A DNA stretch of 64,000 nucleotides, from the NCBI GenBank assembly GCA_905182755.1, contig CAJJCS010000001.1, positions 138,945-202,944 on the forward strand, written 5' to 3'. The translations under genes were made by a program, and so were the position numbers. The stretch is from Aequorivita sp. HC6-5. Lineage in GTDB: Bacteria > Bacteroidota > Bacteroidia > Flavobacteriales > Flavobacteriaceae. Shown here one piece after another: positions 28,005 through 37,444 of this stretch. Positions within the stretch are counted from its first letter, which is position 1. The number at the start of each line of letters is the position of its first letter. The notes below the pieces were generated by a model that was given only the letters and a program-made list of their open reading frames with translations, searched no databases and was not told the origin of the DNA.

Positions 28005-28466
28005 TTATATAGTACCAAAAAGTTCAATTAATTTCATTTTTCTATACTTGAATATTTTATCAAGTCTTGGCTTTACAAGTATAGGGTGCACTAATTGACC
28101 TAGCCACCCAAGAGGCACTTTATAGTCTATAATGTCTTCCATTTCTACACCTCCTGGAATTTCTTTTATAAAGTGTTTGTGATGCCACATTGCATAGGGG
28201 CCAAAGAGTTGTTGGTCAACAAAATACTCACCCTTTTCAACCTGAGTGATTTCTGTAACCCATTTTGTTTTTATACCCAGTAGTGGAGTTACAATGTATT
28301 GTATGATTTGCCCTGCAAACATGGGTCTGTCTGCTCCAGATTTTATAATAAAACCCATATACTTAGGTGTAATAGCCTTAAGGTTATTAGGGTCAGACAA
28401 AAAATCCCAAGCCTGTTGCTTGCTAATAGGAAGGTGTTGCTTGGAGTGTAGTGTGTAAATCTTCAT
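28005..28466 (-). CDS. SRPBCC (START-like) family protein
   Basis: A 153-residue helix-grip protein: QAWDFLSDPNNLKAITPKYM at the N-terminus, GIKTKWVTEITQ and GPYAMWHHKHFIKEIPGGVEMEDIIDYKVPLG in the core. These match the SRPBCC ligand-binding family next to photolyases in many bacteria (sometimes called a cell-division inhibitor SulA-like protein without good evidence). The ATG at 28466 is preferred to the tracked TTG at 28478. First gene of the photolyase operon; 23 bp to the SDR gene. Confidence 0.82.
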   Translation of the reverse strand: MKIYTLHSKQHLPISKQQAWDFLSDPNNLKAITPKYMGFIIKSGADRPMFAGQIIQYIVTPLLGIKTKWVTEITQVEKGEYFVDQQLFGPYAMWHHKHFIKEIPGGVEMEDIIDYKVPLGWLGQLVHPILVKPRLDKIFKYRKMKLIELFGTI

Positions 28467-28514
28467 GTATGGTATCAAAAAACAAGCAGTAAAGCTATGT
28501 AGGTATTTAATATG

Positions 28515-28528
28515 GCTAGTATACTAGC
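28515..28528. repeat. 14-bp perfect palindrome in the leader of the photolyase operon
   Basis: GCTAGTATACTAGC is a perfect inverted repeat between the predicted promoter and the first ATG; it could be an operator. Confidence 0.4.
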
Positions 28529-28562
28529 TTTATTTTAGAATTGTCCAAAATTCGTCATAAAC

Positions 28563-28570
28563 CAAAGATA
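28563..28570 (-). promoter_or_regulatory. -7 box of the photolyase operon
   Basis: TATCTTTG on the minus strand matches TAnnTTTG, 97 bp upstream of the SRPBCC ATG. The same octamer is used at the marR promoter. No -33 element found. Confidence 0.4.
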
Positions 28571-28687
28571 CTTTGATGGGTAGTAATACTAGTAGGATTT
28601 TGAAAACTTTAAGATATTAAAGCGTCATAATTAGTATGATGCCTGGAAAAGAAGAGACCACTAAAATTTAATAACAAGAATTGGTGT

Positions 28688-29353
28688 TTAGCAATTCTCA
28701 TCACAACACTGCTCATCTTTCACTAACTTGCAGCTTACCACAGCAAGCACACAACCAATAATAGGCGCAAAAATATAAATCCATAAATCTGCTATGTTTC
28801 CAGAGACTACAGCGGGCGCTATAGAGCGGGCTGGATTCATGGAGGCTCCAGTAATGGGGCCTGCAAACATGGCCTCTAATAGTACAACACTACCAATGGC
28901 AATACCAGCAACTACGCCAATTTCTTTTGATCCTGTAGATACATTTATGATGACTACCATCAAGAAAAAGGATAAAATAATTTCAAATATAAAAACTTTA
29001 AGTGCAGAGAGCCCTGGCAAAGTGGCGCCAAGTGTTTGACTCTCTGGAAATAAATACAATAGTATGCCACTTGCTAGAAAAGCTCCAATGAGCTGCGCCA
29101 AAACATAGGCAGGAACTTCTTTCCATGGAAATTTTTTAGCATACGCAAAGCCAATAGTAACGGCTGGGTTCATGTGGGCGCCACTAATATCTCCAAAAGC
29201 ATAAATCATACCCATAACAATAAGGCCAAAGGTAATAGCTACACCAACATGGGTTACTGTGCCACCTGTAAAATCATTAATTACCATAGCTCCAGTACCA
29301 CAAAATACAAGTGCGAAAGTTCCTATTATTTCTGAAATAAAACGTTTTGACAT
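28688..29353 (-). CDS. Aquaporin (MIP family channel)
   Basis: A 221-residue integral membrane protein with six hydrophobic segments and the two half-helix motifs SGAHMNPAVTIGFA and TGASMNPARSIAPAV, both NPA boxes intact. The Arg after the second NPA (NPARS) and the compact pore residues favour a water channel over a glycerol facilitator. The C-terminal tail has a Cys cluster (DEQCCDENC). ATG start with its own promoter immediately upstream. Confidence 0.92.
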   Translation of the reverse strand: MSKRFISEIIGTFALVFCGTGAMVINDFTGGTVTHVGVAITFGLIVMGMIYAFGDISGAHMNPAVTIGFAYAKKFPWKEVPAYVLAQLIGAFLASGILLYLFPESQTLGATLPGLSALKVFIFEIILSFFLMVVIINVSTGSKEIGVVAGIAIGSVVLLEAMFAGPITGASMNPARSIAPAVVSGNIADLWIYIFAPIIGCVLAVVSCKLVKDEQCCDENC

Positions 29354-29358
29354 GCCAC

Positions 29359-29366
29359 AAAGGTAC
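29359..29366 (-). promoter_or_regulatory. Aquaporin -7 box, 5 nt from the start codon
   Basis: TACCTTTG on the minus strand matches TAnnTTTG and ends 5 nt before the ATG, implying a leaderless or nearly leaderless mRNA. Confidence 0.5.
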
Positions 29367-29462
29367 TACAGAAATTGTAATGTTTTTTATGCTTTTTTAA
29401 ATAAAGAGTCATAGTTTGTTTTTTTGTATTTTTACGGCATTATTAACACTTAACTATTTCTA

Positions 29463-30305
29463 ATGAAAAAAATAATTTTATACACTGCAATGTTCTTGTT
29501 AACCCTTGTAACACAAGCACAAATTAAAACACCTGCGCCAAGCCCAATGCAAACTCTAGAGCAAACTGTTGGGCTTACAGATGTTACTTTAAAATATTCA
29601 AGACCTTCTGTAAAAGGCAGAACTATATTTGGTGGTTTGGTTCCTTTTGACGCCATGTGGCGTACTGGTGCAAACCAAAACTCTATGATTACCTTTAGTG
29701 ATGATGTTTTAATTGGAGAAGCAACAGTGAAGGCCGGAACCTATGCAATTTTCACCAAGCCAGGTGCGGTAAACTGGGAGGTTTATTTTTATAATGATAC
29801 TCAAAATTGGGGAACACCAAAGCAGTGGGATGATTCAAAAGTTGTTGCAAAAGTTGTTGCAAAAACCTACCAGATGCCAACTAGTGTAGAAACCTTCACC
29901 ATGTCTATAAATGACATTAAAATTGACGGTGCTACTCTTGCCATAATTTGGGATAAAACCTACGTGTCTGTTGGTTTTAATGTAATGACAGATAAAATGG
30001 TAAGCGCCAGTATAGATAAGGTAATGGGAACTCCAAGCGCCGCTGATTATTATAGCGCTGCTGTGTATTACCTAGAGGCAGATAAAGATATCAATCAAGC
30101 AAAAACTTGGATTGACGCTGCTGTAGCTTTAAATGCTACTGCATTTTGGTACAAAAGACAACAATCTTTGATTTATGCAAAATCTGGAGATGTTAAAGGC
30201 GCTATAAAAGCTGCAAAGGCTTCTATGGCTCAAGCTCAGGAAGCTGGAAACATGGATTATGTTGCCCTTAATAAAAAATCTTTAAAACAATGGGGAGCTA
30301 AGTAA
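29463..30305 (+). CDS. DUF2911 family exported protein
   Basis: A 280-residue protein with signal peptide MKKIILYTAMFLLTLVTQAQ. The DUF2911 domain has VTLKYSRPSVKGRTIFGGLVPF, WRTGANQNSMITFSDD and GTYAIFTKPG, followed by a C-terminal region of two TPR-like helix pairs (DYYSAAVYYLEADKDINQAK, AAKASMAQAQEAGN). The family is a common flavobacterial periplasmic or surface family of unknown function. ATG start, intact frame, terminator downstream. Confidence 0.9.
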   Translation: MKKIILYTAMFLLTLVTQAQIKTPAPSPMQTLEQTVGLTDVTLKYSRPSVKGRTIFGGLVPFDAMWRTGANQNSMITFSDDVLIGEATVKAGTYAIFTKPGAVNWEVYFYNDTQNWGTPKQWDDSKVVAKVVAKTYQMPTSVETFTMSINDIKIDGATLAIIWDKTYVSVGFNVMTDKMVSASIDKVMGTPSAADYYSAAVYYLEADKDINQAKTWIDAAVALNATAFWYKRQQSLIYAKSGDVKGAIKAAKASMAQAQEAGNMDYVALNKKSLKQWGAK

Positions 30306-30325
30306 TTTCTCTTTTTTTAAACCTA

Positions 30326-30369
30326 AAATCCCTTTCAATGACCTTGTGTTATTGAAAGGGATTTTTTTA
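30326..30369. terminator. Terminator between DUF2911 and the symporter
   Basis: AAATCCCTTTCAAT pairs with ATTGAAAGGGATTT, with A and T runs outside, between convergent genes. Confidence 0.85.
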
Positions 30370-30381
30370 TTAGTATTCTAT

Positions 30382-32073
30382 TTACACTTCAAGACCTTTG
30401 TTTTTATCAAGGCTTACAACTTGCAAGATAAATGCAATTGCAATTACTAGGGTAGCTCCTACAACATTTAGCCACAAATAAGGCATAAGGTCAATCCACC
30501 ATATGTATACAATAATTCCTTGGGTAATAATAGCGGCAATAAACACGGCCCTGCTCTTAACATAGGTAAAGAAAAAGGCGAGCAAGAAAATCCCAAGTAC
30601 ATTTCCGTAGAAAATAGAACCTATTATGTTTACAAGCTCTATTAAGTTTTCAAATAAATTGGCCACACAGGCAACCCCAATAGCTATGATCCCCCAGAGC
30701 ATCGTAAAGCCTTTAGAGGCCATTAGGTAGTGTTTGTCACTCCTTCCTTGATTGTTACGCCTGTAGAGGTCTATGGTAGTTGTTGAGCCAAGGGCATTAA
30801 GCTCTGAGGCCGTTGAAGACATTGCGGCGCTTAAGATAACTGCCAATAGTAAGCCAATTAGACCTCTAGGAAGATTGTTTAAAATAAAATGTATAAAAAC
30901 ATAATCTTTATCATTGGTTTCTGCCTCTGGGTTTGCTTTTTTTATCAACTCTTTAGATGATATTCTTAGCTGATCTTCTTGTGATTGCAATGCTTTAATA
31001 TCTAAAAGCACCGTTTGTTTTTGCCCTTGGTTGTCTAACACTGCATAGTTTAATTGCTGCTCTTTGATGGCAATCTCTAGGGTGTTTTTTTTATCCTGTA
31101 GGTCTTGGTATTGCGCTGCATAGGGAGAGTTTAATACATCGTTTACTGCGCTAGGATTAAAGTGTAGGGGAGAAGAATTGAATTGGTAAAACACAAAAAC
31201 CATCACTCCAACCAAAAGAATAAAGAATTGCATTGGTATTTTTAGAAGCCCATTAAAGATCAGGCCCATTTGCATTTCTTTCATAGATTTTCCGCTAAGA
31301 TAGCGCTGCACTTGGCTTTGATCTGTACCAAAATAGGAGAGTGCAAGAAACGTACCTCCAATAATACCACTCCAAAAAGTGTACTTGTTATCAAAATCAA
31401 AGGAGAAATCTAATATTTCCATTTTCCCGCTTGCACCAGCAATCTCTAAAGCTTTGGTAAATGTGATGTCCAAGGGTAGGTAATTTAATATCAGTAAAAA
31501 TGCCACAAACATTCCTCCAAATATAATTGCCATTTGTTGTTTTTGAGTAACGCTCACCGCCTTGGTGCCGCCACTTACAGTATATATAATAACCAGTACT
31601 CCAATAATAATATTAAGCATCACTAGATTCCAGCCCAGTACTGCAGATAAAATAATAGCAGGGGCAAAGATGGTAATACCTGCAGCCAAACCGCGCTGTA
31701 TTAAAAAAAGGATAGCAGTAAGGGTACGTGTTTTAAGATCAAAACGAGTTTCTAAATACTCATAGGCAGTAAAAACCTTCAGCCTGTGGTATATAGGTAT
31801 AAAGACCAAACAGATAATAACCATTGCAATTGGCAGTCCAAAATAGAACTGCACAAAGCCCATCCCGCTATGAAAGGCTTGCCCTGGGGTAGATAGAAAA
31901 GTAATAGCACTTGCCTGTGTGGCCATTACACTAAGGCCAATGGTCCACCATCTGGAGTCACTTCCTCCTTTTAAGTACTGAGTTACATTTTTGCTGCCCC
32001 TTGATTTATAGGTGCCATATAACACAATAAATAACAATGTCCCGATAAGGATAAACCAATCTATCTGCTGCAT
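30382..32073 (-). CDS. Sodium:solute symporter (SSS family)
   Basis: A 563-residue membrane protein with about 13 segments of the SSS (LeuT-like) fold: WTIGLSVMATQASAITFLSTPGQAF near residue 45 (Na+ site helix), AIILSAVLGWNLVM, and SAAMSSTASELNALGSTT. A hydrophilic insert of about 70 residues (QDLQDKKNTLEIAIKEQQ...) lies between segments, as in many Bacteroidota members. The solute is unknown; a neighbouring PIG-L-type deacetylase hints at a sugar or amino-sugar derivative. Preceded without gap by a 41-residue membrane protein gene. Confidence 0.88.
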   Translation of the reverse strand: MQQIDWFILIGTLLFIVLYGTYKSRGSKNVTQYLKGGSDSRWWTIGLSVMATQASAITFLSTPGQAFHSGMGFVQFYFGLPIAMVIICLVFIPIYHRLKVFTAYEYLETRFDLKTRTLTAILFLIQRGLAAGITIFAPAIILSAVLGWNLVMLNIIIGVLVIIYTVSGGTKAVSVTQKQQMAIIFGGMFVAFLLILNYLPLDITFTKALEIAGASGKMEILDFSFDFDNKYTFWSGIIGGTFLALSYFGTDQSQVQRYLSGKSMKEMQMGLIFNGLLKIPMQFFILLVGVMVFVFYQFNSSPLHFNPSAVNDVLNSPYAAQYQDLQDKKNTLEIAIKEQQLNYAVLDNQGQKQTVLLDIKALQSQEDQLRISSKELIKKANPEAETNDKDYVFIHFILNNLPRGLIGLLLAVILSAAMSSTASELNALGSTTTIDLYRRNNQGRSDKHYLMASKGFTMLWGIIAIGVACVANLFENLIELVNIIGSIFYGNVLGIFLLAFFFTYVKSRAVFIAAIITQGIIVYIWWIDLMPYLWLNVVGATLVIAIAFILQVVSLDKNKGLEV

Positions 32074-32199
32074 TTATACAAAGTGTTTCATTAATAAATA
32101 AAAGAGTACTACATAGATGGCATTTACAATAAGCACAAGTGTAAATTTTTGTGTCCACACAAATTTTTGTTTCGATACAGTGGTTTCTTTTTCTTTCAT
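32074..32199 (-). CDS. 41-residue single-pass membrane protein abutting the symporter
   Basis: Below the cutoff of the ORF track. ATG AAA GAA AAA GAA starts a charged N-terminus (MKEKETTVSKQKFVWTQK) and continues into one hydrophobic helix (LVLIVNAIYVVLFYLLM) ending KHFV. Its stop TAA is directly followed by the ATG of the symporter and its start lies 17 bp after the PIG-L gene, so it is in the middle of an operon. Small membrane partners are known for some SSS transporters (DUF4212, YhdT types); this one is shorter and not one I recognise. Confidence 0.65.
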   Translation of the reverse strand: MKEKETTVSKQKFVWTQKFTLVLIVNAIYVVLFYLLMKHFV

Positions 32200-32216
32200 G
32201 ATGTGTTTTTTAAATC

Positions 32217-34700
32217 CTATTTTCCTATAGAAATGATATTCGCAAATAACCTGTAAGCCCCTGCAACGCCAGCAGGAAGTTCTCTAAAGAAACTAAGTCC
32301 TGTATATACGTAGTGTCCTTTTCCGTAGCGGGCCACCAAAAGAGATCCTTTTGTTTGTGGAGCTCCTTTATCATTCATTGCTAGTATTGGGGTAAACTCC
32401 TCTGCCCATTTGTTAGGAAAATAGAGCCCTCGTTCTTGTACCCAGCCCTTAAAGTCTACCTGTGTTATTTTATTAGGGCTGTTTAATACAGGGTGGTTAG
32501 GGTCTAAAATAGTTACAGGAGCAAACTCATCTGTAACCCTGTCTCTAGAGAGTGATAATGCGTATGGGGCTATTTGTTTTGTAACGAGTCTATGACTTGT
32601 GTTGTATTGCACCACCATTGTACCTCCAGCCTGTACATATTTGTTTAATTCCTTTTGTGCAAAAGCTAGTGCAGCAATAGTATTGTAGGCTCTAACTCCA
32701 ACAACAACTGCATCATATTTTTTAAGGTTTTGGGCTGAAATTTCTGTAACATCAAGATTTGTGACACTGTATCCTATTTGCTCTAAGCTCTGCCCAACGC
32801 CGTCACCAGCTCCTTGAATATAGCCAATATGTTGTCCTTTTTTTTCGATATTTATTCTTACTACCTTTGCTTTGCTTGGTAAAAGCACAGATTGGTAAGG
32901 GATATGGTTGTAATCTATATTAATTAATTCTTTGTCGTAATAGGTATCTCCAATTTGTATCAAAGGTCTTAGATACCCCTGGCTTTGATTTTTTGGCGGA
33001 GTTACAGTAAACCATAGGGTGCTAGTTTCACCTTGACGCTCTAGGGTAAATAATTGCGGGGAAGAAACAACCCATCCCTTTGGAGCATTTAACTGCAGAG
33101 TGCCCTCTAGGTTGTCTTTTCCAGCCCTAACATGTACAGCAACCTTTTGAGAATTTTCATCAGCAAATACCAGTACTTTTTCTGCAATACTAGCAGAGAC
33201 TTTTGGAAGCACATTAAAAGGCCTATAGACTTCACCATCCACAGGGTCATTAAATTTATAAACAACATCTTTGAGTATCTGTAGGGCAGTATTATCTATC
33301 TTTAAAGTAAACACAATTTGCTCTGCAGCGGGAGTTTGTGGTAATCCAATCAAATCCTTTGGTGCGCTGTACATCCCTAAAGAACCTTTAGATTTAAGCC
33401 AATAAGCAGTAGAGGGTACCTTGTTTTGTGAAGTTACCTCTAGTTCAAGGTTTTCTTTTTCATTGGATAGTAAGACAATCTCTTTACTAGATAAAATAAG
33501 ACCACTAGCGGTTGTTATCTTAGAGAGCGTGATTTTATTTGCTCCTCTATTAATGGCCTCTACCTTGAGGGTGTAAGCTCCCATTGGGTTGATACTTTCT
33601 TTATTAGCTACCGCTTCTAAGAAAACACCACTACACGCTATTATTAACTCTTCTAATTCTTTTAGTTTAATAGTGCGCCAATGCCCTTGTTTTGTGTCTT
33701 TTAAAAGCCTGTAGGCCTCCACTAGCTGAGGTACTATTGTTGACGGGTCTTGAAAATTAAAGTTGTCTAAAAGAGGGTTTAATACCTTGCCAATAGCCAC
33801 TCCGCCTTCTATTCTTGACCAACTTGTGTTAATACCATCAAATATATTGGTGGTGTCTTGTGGAAACTCTCCTTTTAGAAATTCAAGGTACTCTGTTTGT
33901 TTGCCTCGAGTTCCTGTGCTACCAAATCCTTGAGATTTGTGCATAGACCTACTCAAAGAAGCAATTTCACCGTTAGATAGGCCAAGGGCTGGATAATAAT
34001 TTCCTGTTTCTACACTAACGAGATTTGATTTGTCTGCTTTTTCAAATTTTTCTTTAGAACCATAAAACCACCAAGAGGTATTAAATAAAAGTCTTTTTGG
34101 TTGCCAGGATCCATGGGTAATTGCTGTTTCTGGAAATTTTGTTGCATCGCCCACCAAATCAAAAGCTTCAAAGCTTAACATTGCAGAAGCGGTATGATGC
34201 CCATGTGTGCTCCCGGGGTTTCTGTGGTTAAACCTATTGATAATAACATCTGGTTTAAACGTTCTGATTGCTCTTACTACATCACTTAAAACGGCGTCTT
34301 TGTTCCAGATTTCGAGTGTTTCATCAGGATGTTTTGAATAGCCAAAGTCATTAGCTCTTGTAAATAATTGTTCTCCACCATCGCTGGCGCGAGCAGCTAG
34401 TAATTCTTGAGTTCTGATGACCCCTAATAATTCTCTAATTTCTGGACCAATTAAGTTTTGTCCTCCATCTCCTCGAGTTAAAGATAGATATGCAGTTTTT
34501 GCATGCATATCATTGGCTAAATAAGAAATTAGCCTCGTGTTTTCATCATCTGGATGTGCTGCAACATATAGCGCACTTCCAAGAAAGTTGAGCTTTTCTA
34601 GTTTGTGGTAAATCTCTGAGGCAGTTGGCTTTTGAGGTTGTTGGGCTAAAACTGCAGTAGTGCTAAGGGCAATTATAGCTGCCAAAAATAAAATTCTCAT
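32217..34700 (-). CDS. Secreted PIG-L family deacetylase with C-terminal accessory domains
   Basis: An 827-residue protein with signal peptide MRILFLAAIIALSTTAVLAQ. The N-terminal LmbE/PIG-L zinc deacetylase domain has AAHPDDENTRLISYL and TRGDGGQNLIG, and the third metal ligand region STHGHHTASAML. The middle is beta-rich (NEW3/Ig-like, GTLQLNAPKGWVV) and the last 200 residues resemble a GATase-like domain (KYDAVVVGVRAYNT). The enzyme class removes acetyl groups from amino sugars. It precedes the microprotein and symporter, so uptake of the product is a reasonable inference. Intact frame. Confidence 0.85.
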   Translation of the reverse strand: MRILFLAAIIALSTTAVLAQQPQKPTASEIYHKLEKLNFLGSALYVAAHPDDENTRLISYLANDMHAKTAYLSLTRGDGGQNLIGPEIRELLGVIRTQELLAARASDGGEQLFTRANDFGYSKHPDETLEIWNKDAVLSDVVRAIRTFKPDVIINRFNHRNPGSTHGHHTASAMLSFEAFDLVGDATKFPETAITHGSWQPKRLLFNTSWWFYGSKEKFEKADKSNLVSVETGNYYPALGLSNGEIASLSRSMHKSQGFGSTGTRGKQTEYLEFLKGEFPQDTTNIFDGINTSWSRIEGGVAIGKVLNPLLDNFNFQDPSTIVPQLVEAYRLLKDTKQGHWRTIKLKELEELIIACSGVFLEAVANKESINPMGAYTLKVEAINRGANKITLSKITTASGLILSSKEIVLLSNEKENLELEVTSQNKVPSTAYWLKSKGSLGMYSAPKDLIGLPQTPAAEQIVFTLKIDNTALQILKDVVYKFNDPVDGEVYRPFNVLPKVSASIAEKVLVFADENSQKVAVHVRAGKDNLEGTLQLNAPKGWVVSSPQLFTLERQGETSTLWFTVTPPKNQSQGYLRPLIQIGDTYYDKELINIDYNHIPYQSVLLPSKAKVVRINIEKKGQHIGYIQGAGDGVGQSLEQIGYSVTNLDVTEISAQNLKKYDAVVVGVRAYNTIAALAFAQKELNKYVQAGGTMVVQYNTSHRLVTKQIAPYALSLSRDRVTDEFAPVTILDPNHPVLNSPNKITQVDFKGWVQERGLYFPNKWAEEFTPILAMNDKGAPQTKGSLLVARYGKGHYVYTGLSFFRELPAGVAGAYRLFANIISIGK

Positions 34701-34813
34701 ATTTTGGTATTGTTATTACAATATATTTTTACCAAAGATATTTAAAACTTAAAATCTGCAAAATCGCTTTTTAATCTATAACTCTTTAAATTATTTTTAG
34801 CCGATGTATGTTT

Positions 34814-37240
34814 TTATCTAAGGGTAGCACCAAAGTCTTTTTCAAAACGTTGCTGCAATTTGTTCATGATTTTGTCAATCTGCTTATCTGTTAAGGTCTT
34901 ATTTTCATCTTGCAGGGTGAAACTTAGCGCGTAAGACTTTTTGCCTTCTGGCAGATTTTTACCTGTATATACATCAAAAAGGTGTACTTCTTTAAGCAAG
35001 GACTTTTCTGTCTGAAAAGCAGTGTTTTTTAAATCTCCAAATCCTACAGACTCATCTATTAGGAGGGCAAAATCACGTTTTACCTTCGGAAATTTAGAAA
35101 GTGGTTTTACAATAAAGTTATTTGTGTTTAAAAGCGATAGTATCGTGCCCCAATGAAAATCTGCAAAGAGTACTTCTGTGTCAACACCAAAATGTTTGGT
35201 TATTTTTTGATTAACCACACCAAAGCTTACAAGGGTTTGTTTTTTTAAGCATAGCGATAGCCCTTCAGAGAATAGATCACTTTCTATTTCTTTTTCTGAA
35301 AACAAAGACAATCCTAGCCTATCTAAGATAGCTGTAATTACTCCTTTAAAATAGAAAAAGTCTGCGCTGCCTATTTGAGAGCTCCAGGTGTTTTCTGTTT
35401 TGTTACCTGCCACTACTAGTGATAGATGTTTTTGTTCTTCTCTAGTGGTTTCGAAATTTTTATACGTATTTCCAAACTCAAAAAGCTTTACGTTGGCCGC
35501 TTTTCGCTTGGTGTTATATGCCAGTGATTCCAGCGCTCCAAATAGCATAGATTGACGCATCACAGACAGCTCGTTACTAAGAGGGTTTAGTATCGTTACG
35601 TTTTGCTGCTCTTTTAAAGTGTCAGAAAGTTGCGTGTACTTTGGCGATGTGAGAGAGTTGTTTAGCATTTCATGAAAACCAAGAGAGGTAAGCTGAGAGG
35701 CAACTTTGTTTTGCACCTGGTGGTCTTTCACTCCCACACTGCTAGCTATAGATGCATTTAGTTTTGAGGATACACCTATATTGTTGTATCCATATACACG
35801 TAAAATTTCTTCAATAACATCTGCCTCTCTAGTTACATCGTTTCTGTAGGCTGGTATGGTCATGCCAATACCAGTTTCTGTAACGTTATTAACCTTTATT
35901 TCTAATGAGGAGAGGATGTTTTTAATGGTTTCCTTCTCTATTTTTTGACCAATTAAAGCGTTTGCTTTGTCAAAGTTTAAAAATACCTGGTGGTCTTTAA
36001 TTTTCTTTGGATAGATATCTATGATATCACTGGTCATGTTACCGCCAGTTAATTCACAGATTAAAATGGCGCAGTGCATCAGGGCGTATTCTGTTGTTTT
36101 GGGGTCTATACCACGCTCAAAACGGAATGATGCATCTGTATTGAGTCCATGACGTTTTGCAGTTTTTCTAATACTTACGGGGTTAAAGTAAGCACTTTCT
36201 AGAAAAATACTTGATGTTGCATCTGTAACACCGCTGTCTATACCGCCAAAAACACCAGCAATACACATGGGTTTTTCTGCATCACAGATCATTAAATCTT
36301 CTTGGTGAAGTTCTCTTTCAACACCATCGAGGGTTGTGAATTTAGTGCCGCTAGGTAGGGTTTTTACATTGATTTCGTTACCAGATATTTTTTTAGCATC
36401 AAAAGCATGTAATGGCTGCCCAAGACTATGAAGTACATAGTTGGTAGCATCTACAACGTTATTAACGGGTGTTAAATCAATGGCTTTGAGTCTGTTTTTT
36501 AGCCAATCTGGAGATTCTTTAATACTTATATCACTTATGGTTACACCACAGTATCGAGGAGCAAGTTTTTTGTCCTGCACCTTAACTTCCATTTTTAATA
36601 ATCTGTTTTCAATCTTAAAATTAGTAGTGGAAGGGGTAATTAATTCTAAGGCTATGTCTTTTTGCTTTAAACCAGCACGTAAATCACGAGCAACTCCCCA
36701 GTGACTCATAGCATCTGCGCGGTTTGGCGTTAAACCTATTTCAAAAACTATATCATTTTCAACTTTTAAAACCTCAGAGGCAAGTGTTCCAGGGGCTATA
36801 TCTTTGTCTAAAACCATGATGCCATCATGAGCATTTCCAAGACCTAGCTCATCTTCAGCACAAATCATTCCTTGACTTACTTCTCCTCTAATTTTACCTT
36901 TTTTTATTTGCCAAGGCTTTCCATCTGCATCATAAAGTGTTGTGCCTATAGTGGCAACAGGTACTTTTTGTCCTGCAGCTACATTAGGTGCGCCACAAAC
37001 AATCTGCACTATTTCATCAGCACCCAAATCTACTTTGGTAACTTTAAGACGGTCTGCATTTTGGTGTTGCTCACAAGAGAGTACGTGCCCAACAACAATA
37101 CCTTTTAAGCCTCCAGGGACAGAAGAAAAAGGAGTAATCCCTTCTATTTCAAGACCTAAGTCTGTTAGGAGTTCTCCAGTTTGTTTGGCATCCCAATCTG
37201 TGTTGATGAACTGTTTAAGCCAGTTGTATGAAATTTTCAT
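34814..37240 (-). CDS. pheT: Phenylalanine-tRNA ligase beta subunit
   Basis: An 808-residue protein, full length for PheT. Domains in order: N-terminal MKISYNWLKQFI, EMAP-like tRNA-binding (IVVGHVLSCEQHQNADRLKV), B3/B4 editing region, B5 (DIIDIYPKKI), catalytic-like core, and C-terminal anticodon-binding FDX-ACB (LSKFPKVKRDFALLID). With PheS it charges tRNA-Phe in an alpha2beta2 enzyme. pheS is not adjacent, as is usual in Bacteroidota. ATG start, intact over 2.4 kb. Confidence 0.97.
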   Translation of the reverse strand: MKISYNWLKQFINTDWDAKQTGELLTDLGLEIEGITPFSSVPGGLKGIVVGHVLSCEQHQNADRLKVTKVDLGADEIVQIVCGAPNVAAGQKVPVATIGTTLYDADGKPWQIKKGKIRGEVSQGMICAEDELGLGNAHDGIMVLDKDIAPGTLASEVLKVENDIVFEIGLTPNRADAMSHWGVARDLRAGLKQKDIALELITPSTTNFKIENRLLKMEVKVQDKKLAPRYCGVTISDISIKESPDWLKNRLKAIDLTPVNNVVDATNYVLHSLGQPLHAFDAKKISGNEINVKTLPSGTKFTTLDGVERELHQEDLMICDAEKPMCIAGVFGGIDSGVTDATSSIFLESAYFNPVSIRKTAKRHGLNTDASFRFERGIDPKTTEYALMHCAILICELTGGNMTSDIIDIYPKKIKDHQVFLNFDKANALIGQKIEKETIKNILSSLEIKVNNVTETGIGMTIPAYRNDVTREADVIEEILRVYGYNNIGVSSKLNASIASSVGVKDHQVQNKVASQLTSLGFHEMLNNSLTSPKYTQLSDTLKEQQNVTILNPLSNELSVMRQSMLFGALESLAYNTKRKAANVKLFEFGNTYKNFETTREEQKHLSLVVAGNKTENTWSSQIGSADFFYFKGVITAILDRLGLSLFSEKEIESDLFSEGLSLCLKKQTLVSFGVVNQKITKHFGVDTEVLFADFHWGTILSLLNTNNFIVKPLSKFPKVKRDFALLIDESVGFGDLKNTAFQTEKSLLKEVHLFDVYTGKNLPEGKKSYALSFTLQDENKTLTDKQIDKIMNKLQQRFEKDFGATLR

Positions 37241-37444
37241 AATGCGTTTTACTTATATAAGCATCAAAGATAACAATACCATGGCTTTTTGTAAGTGCTT
37301 TTAAGGTTTTCAAGCCAAGATTTTTTCAAAAAAATAGCTTAGTGAAAATATCGTAAATTTTAAAAGCTTTTAAGTATGCTGTTAAAGCGCAGTTAAGCCT
37401 ATATTTTATAGGTGTTTTGGGAGTTTTGTAGCTTGTTTGATTTG

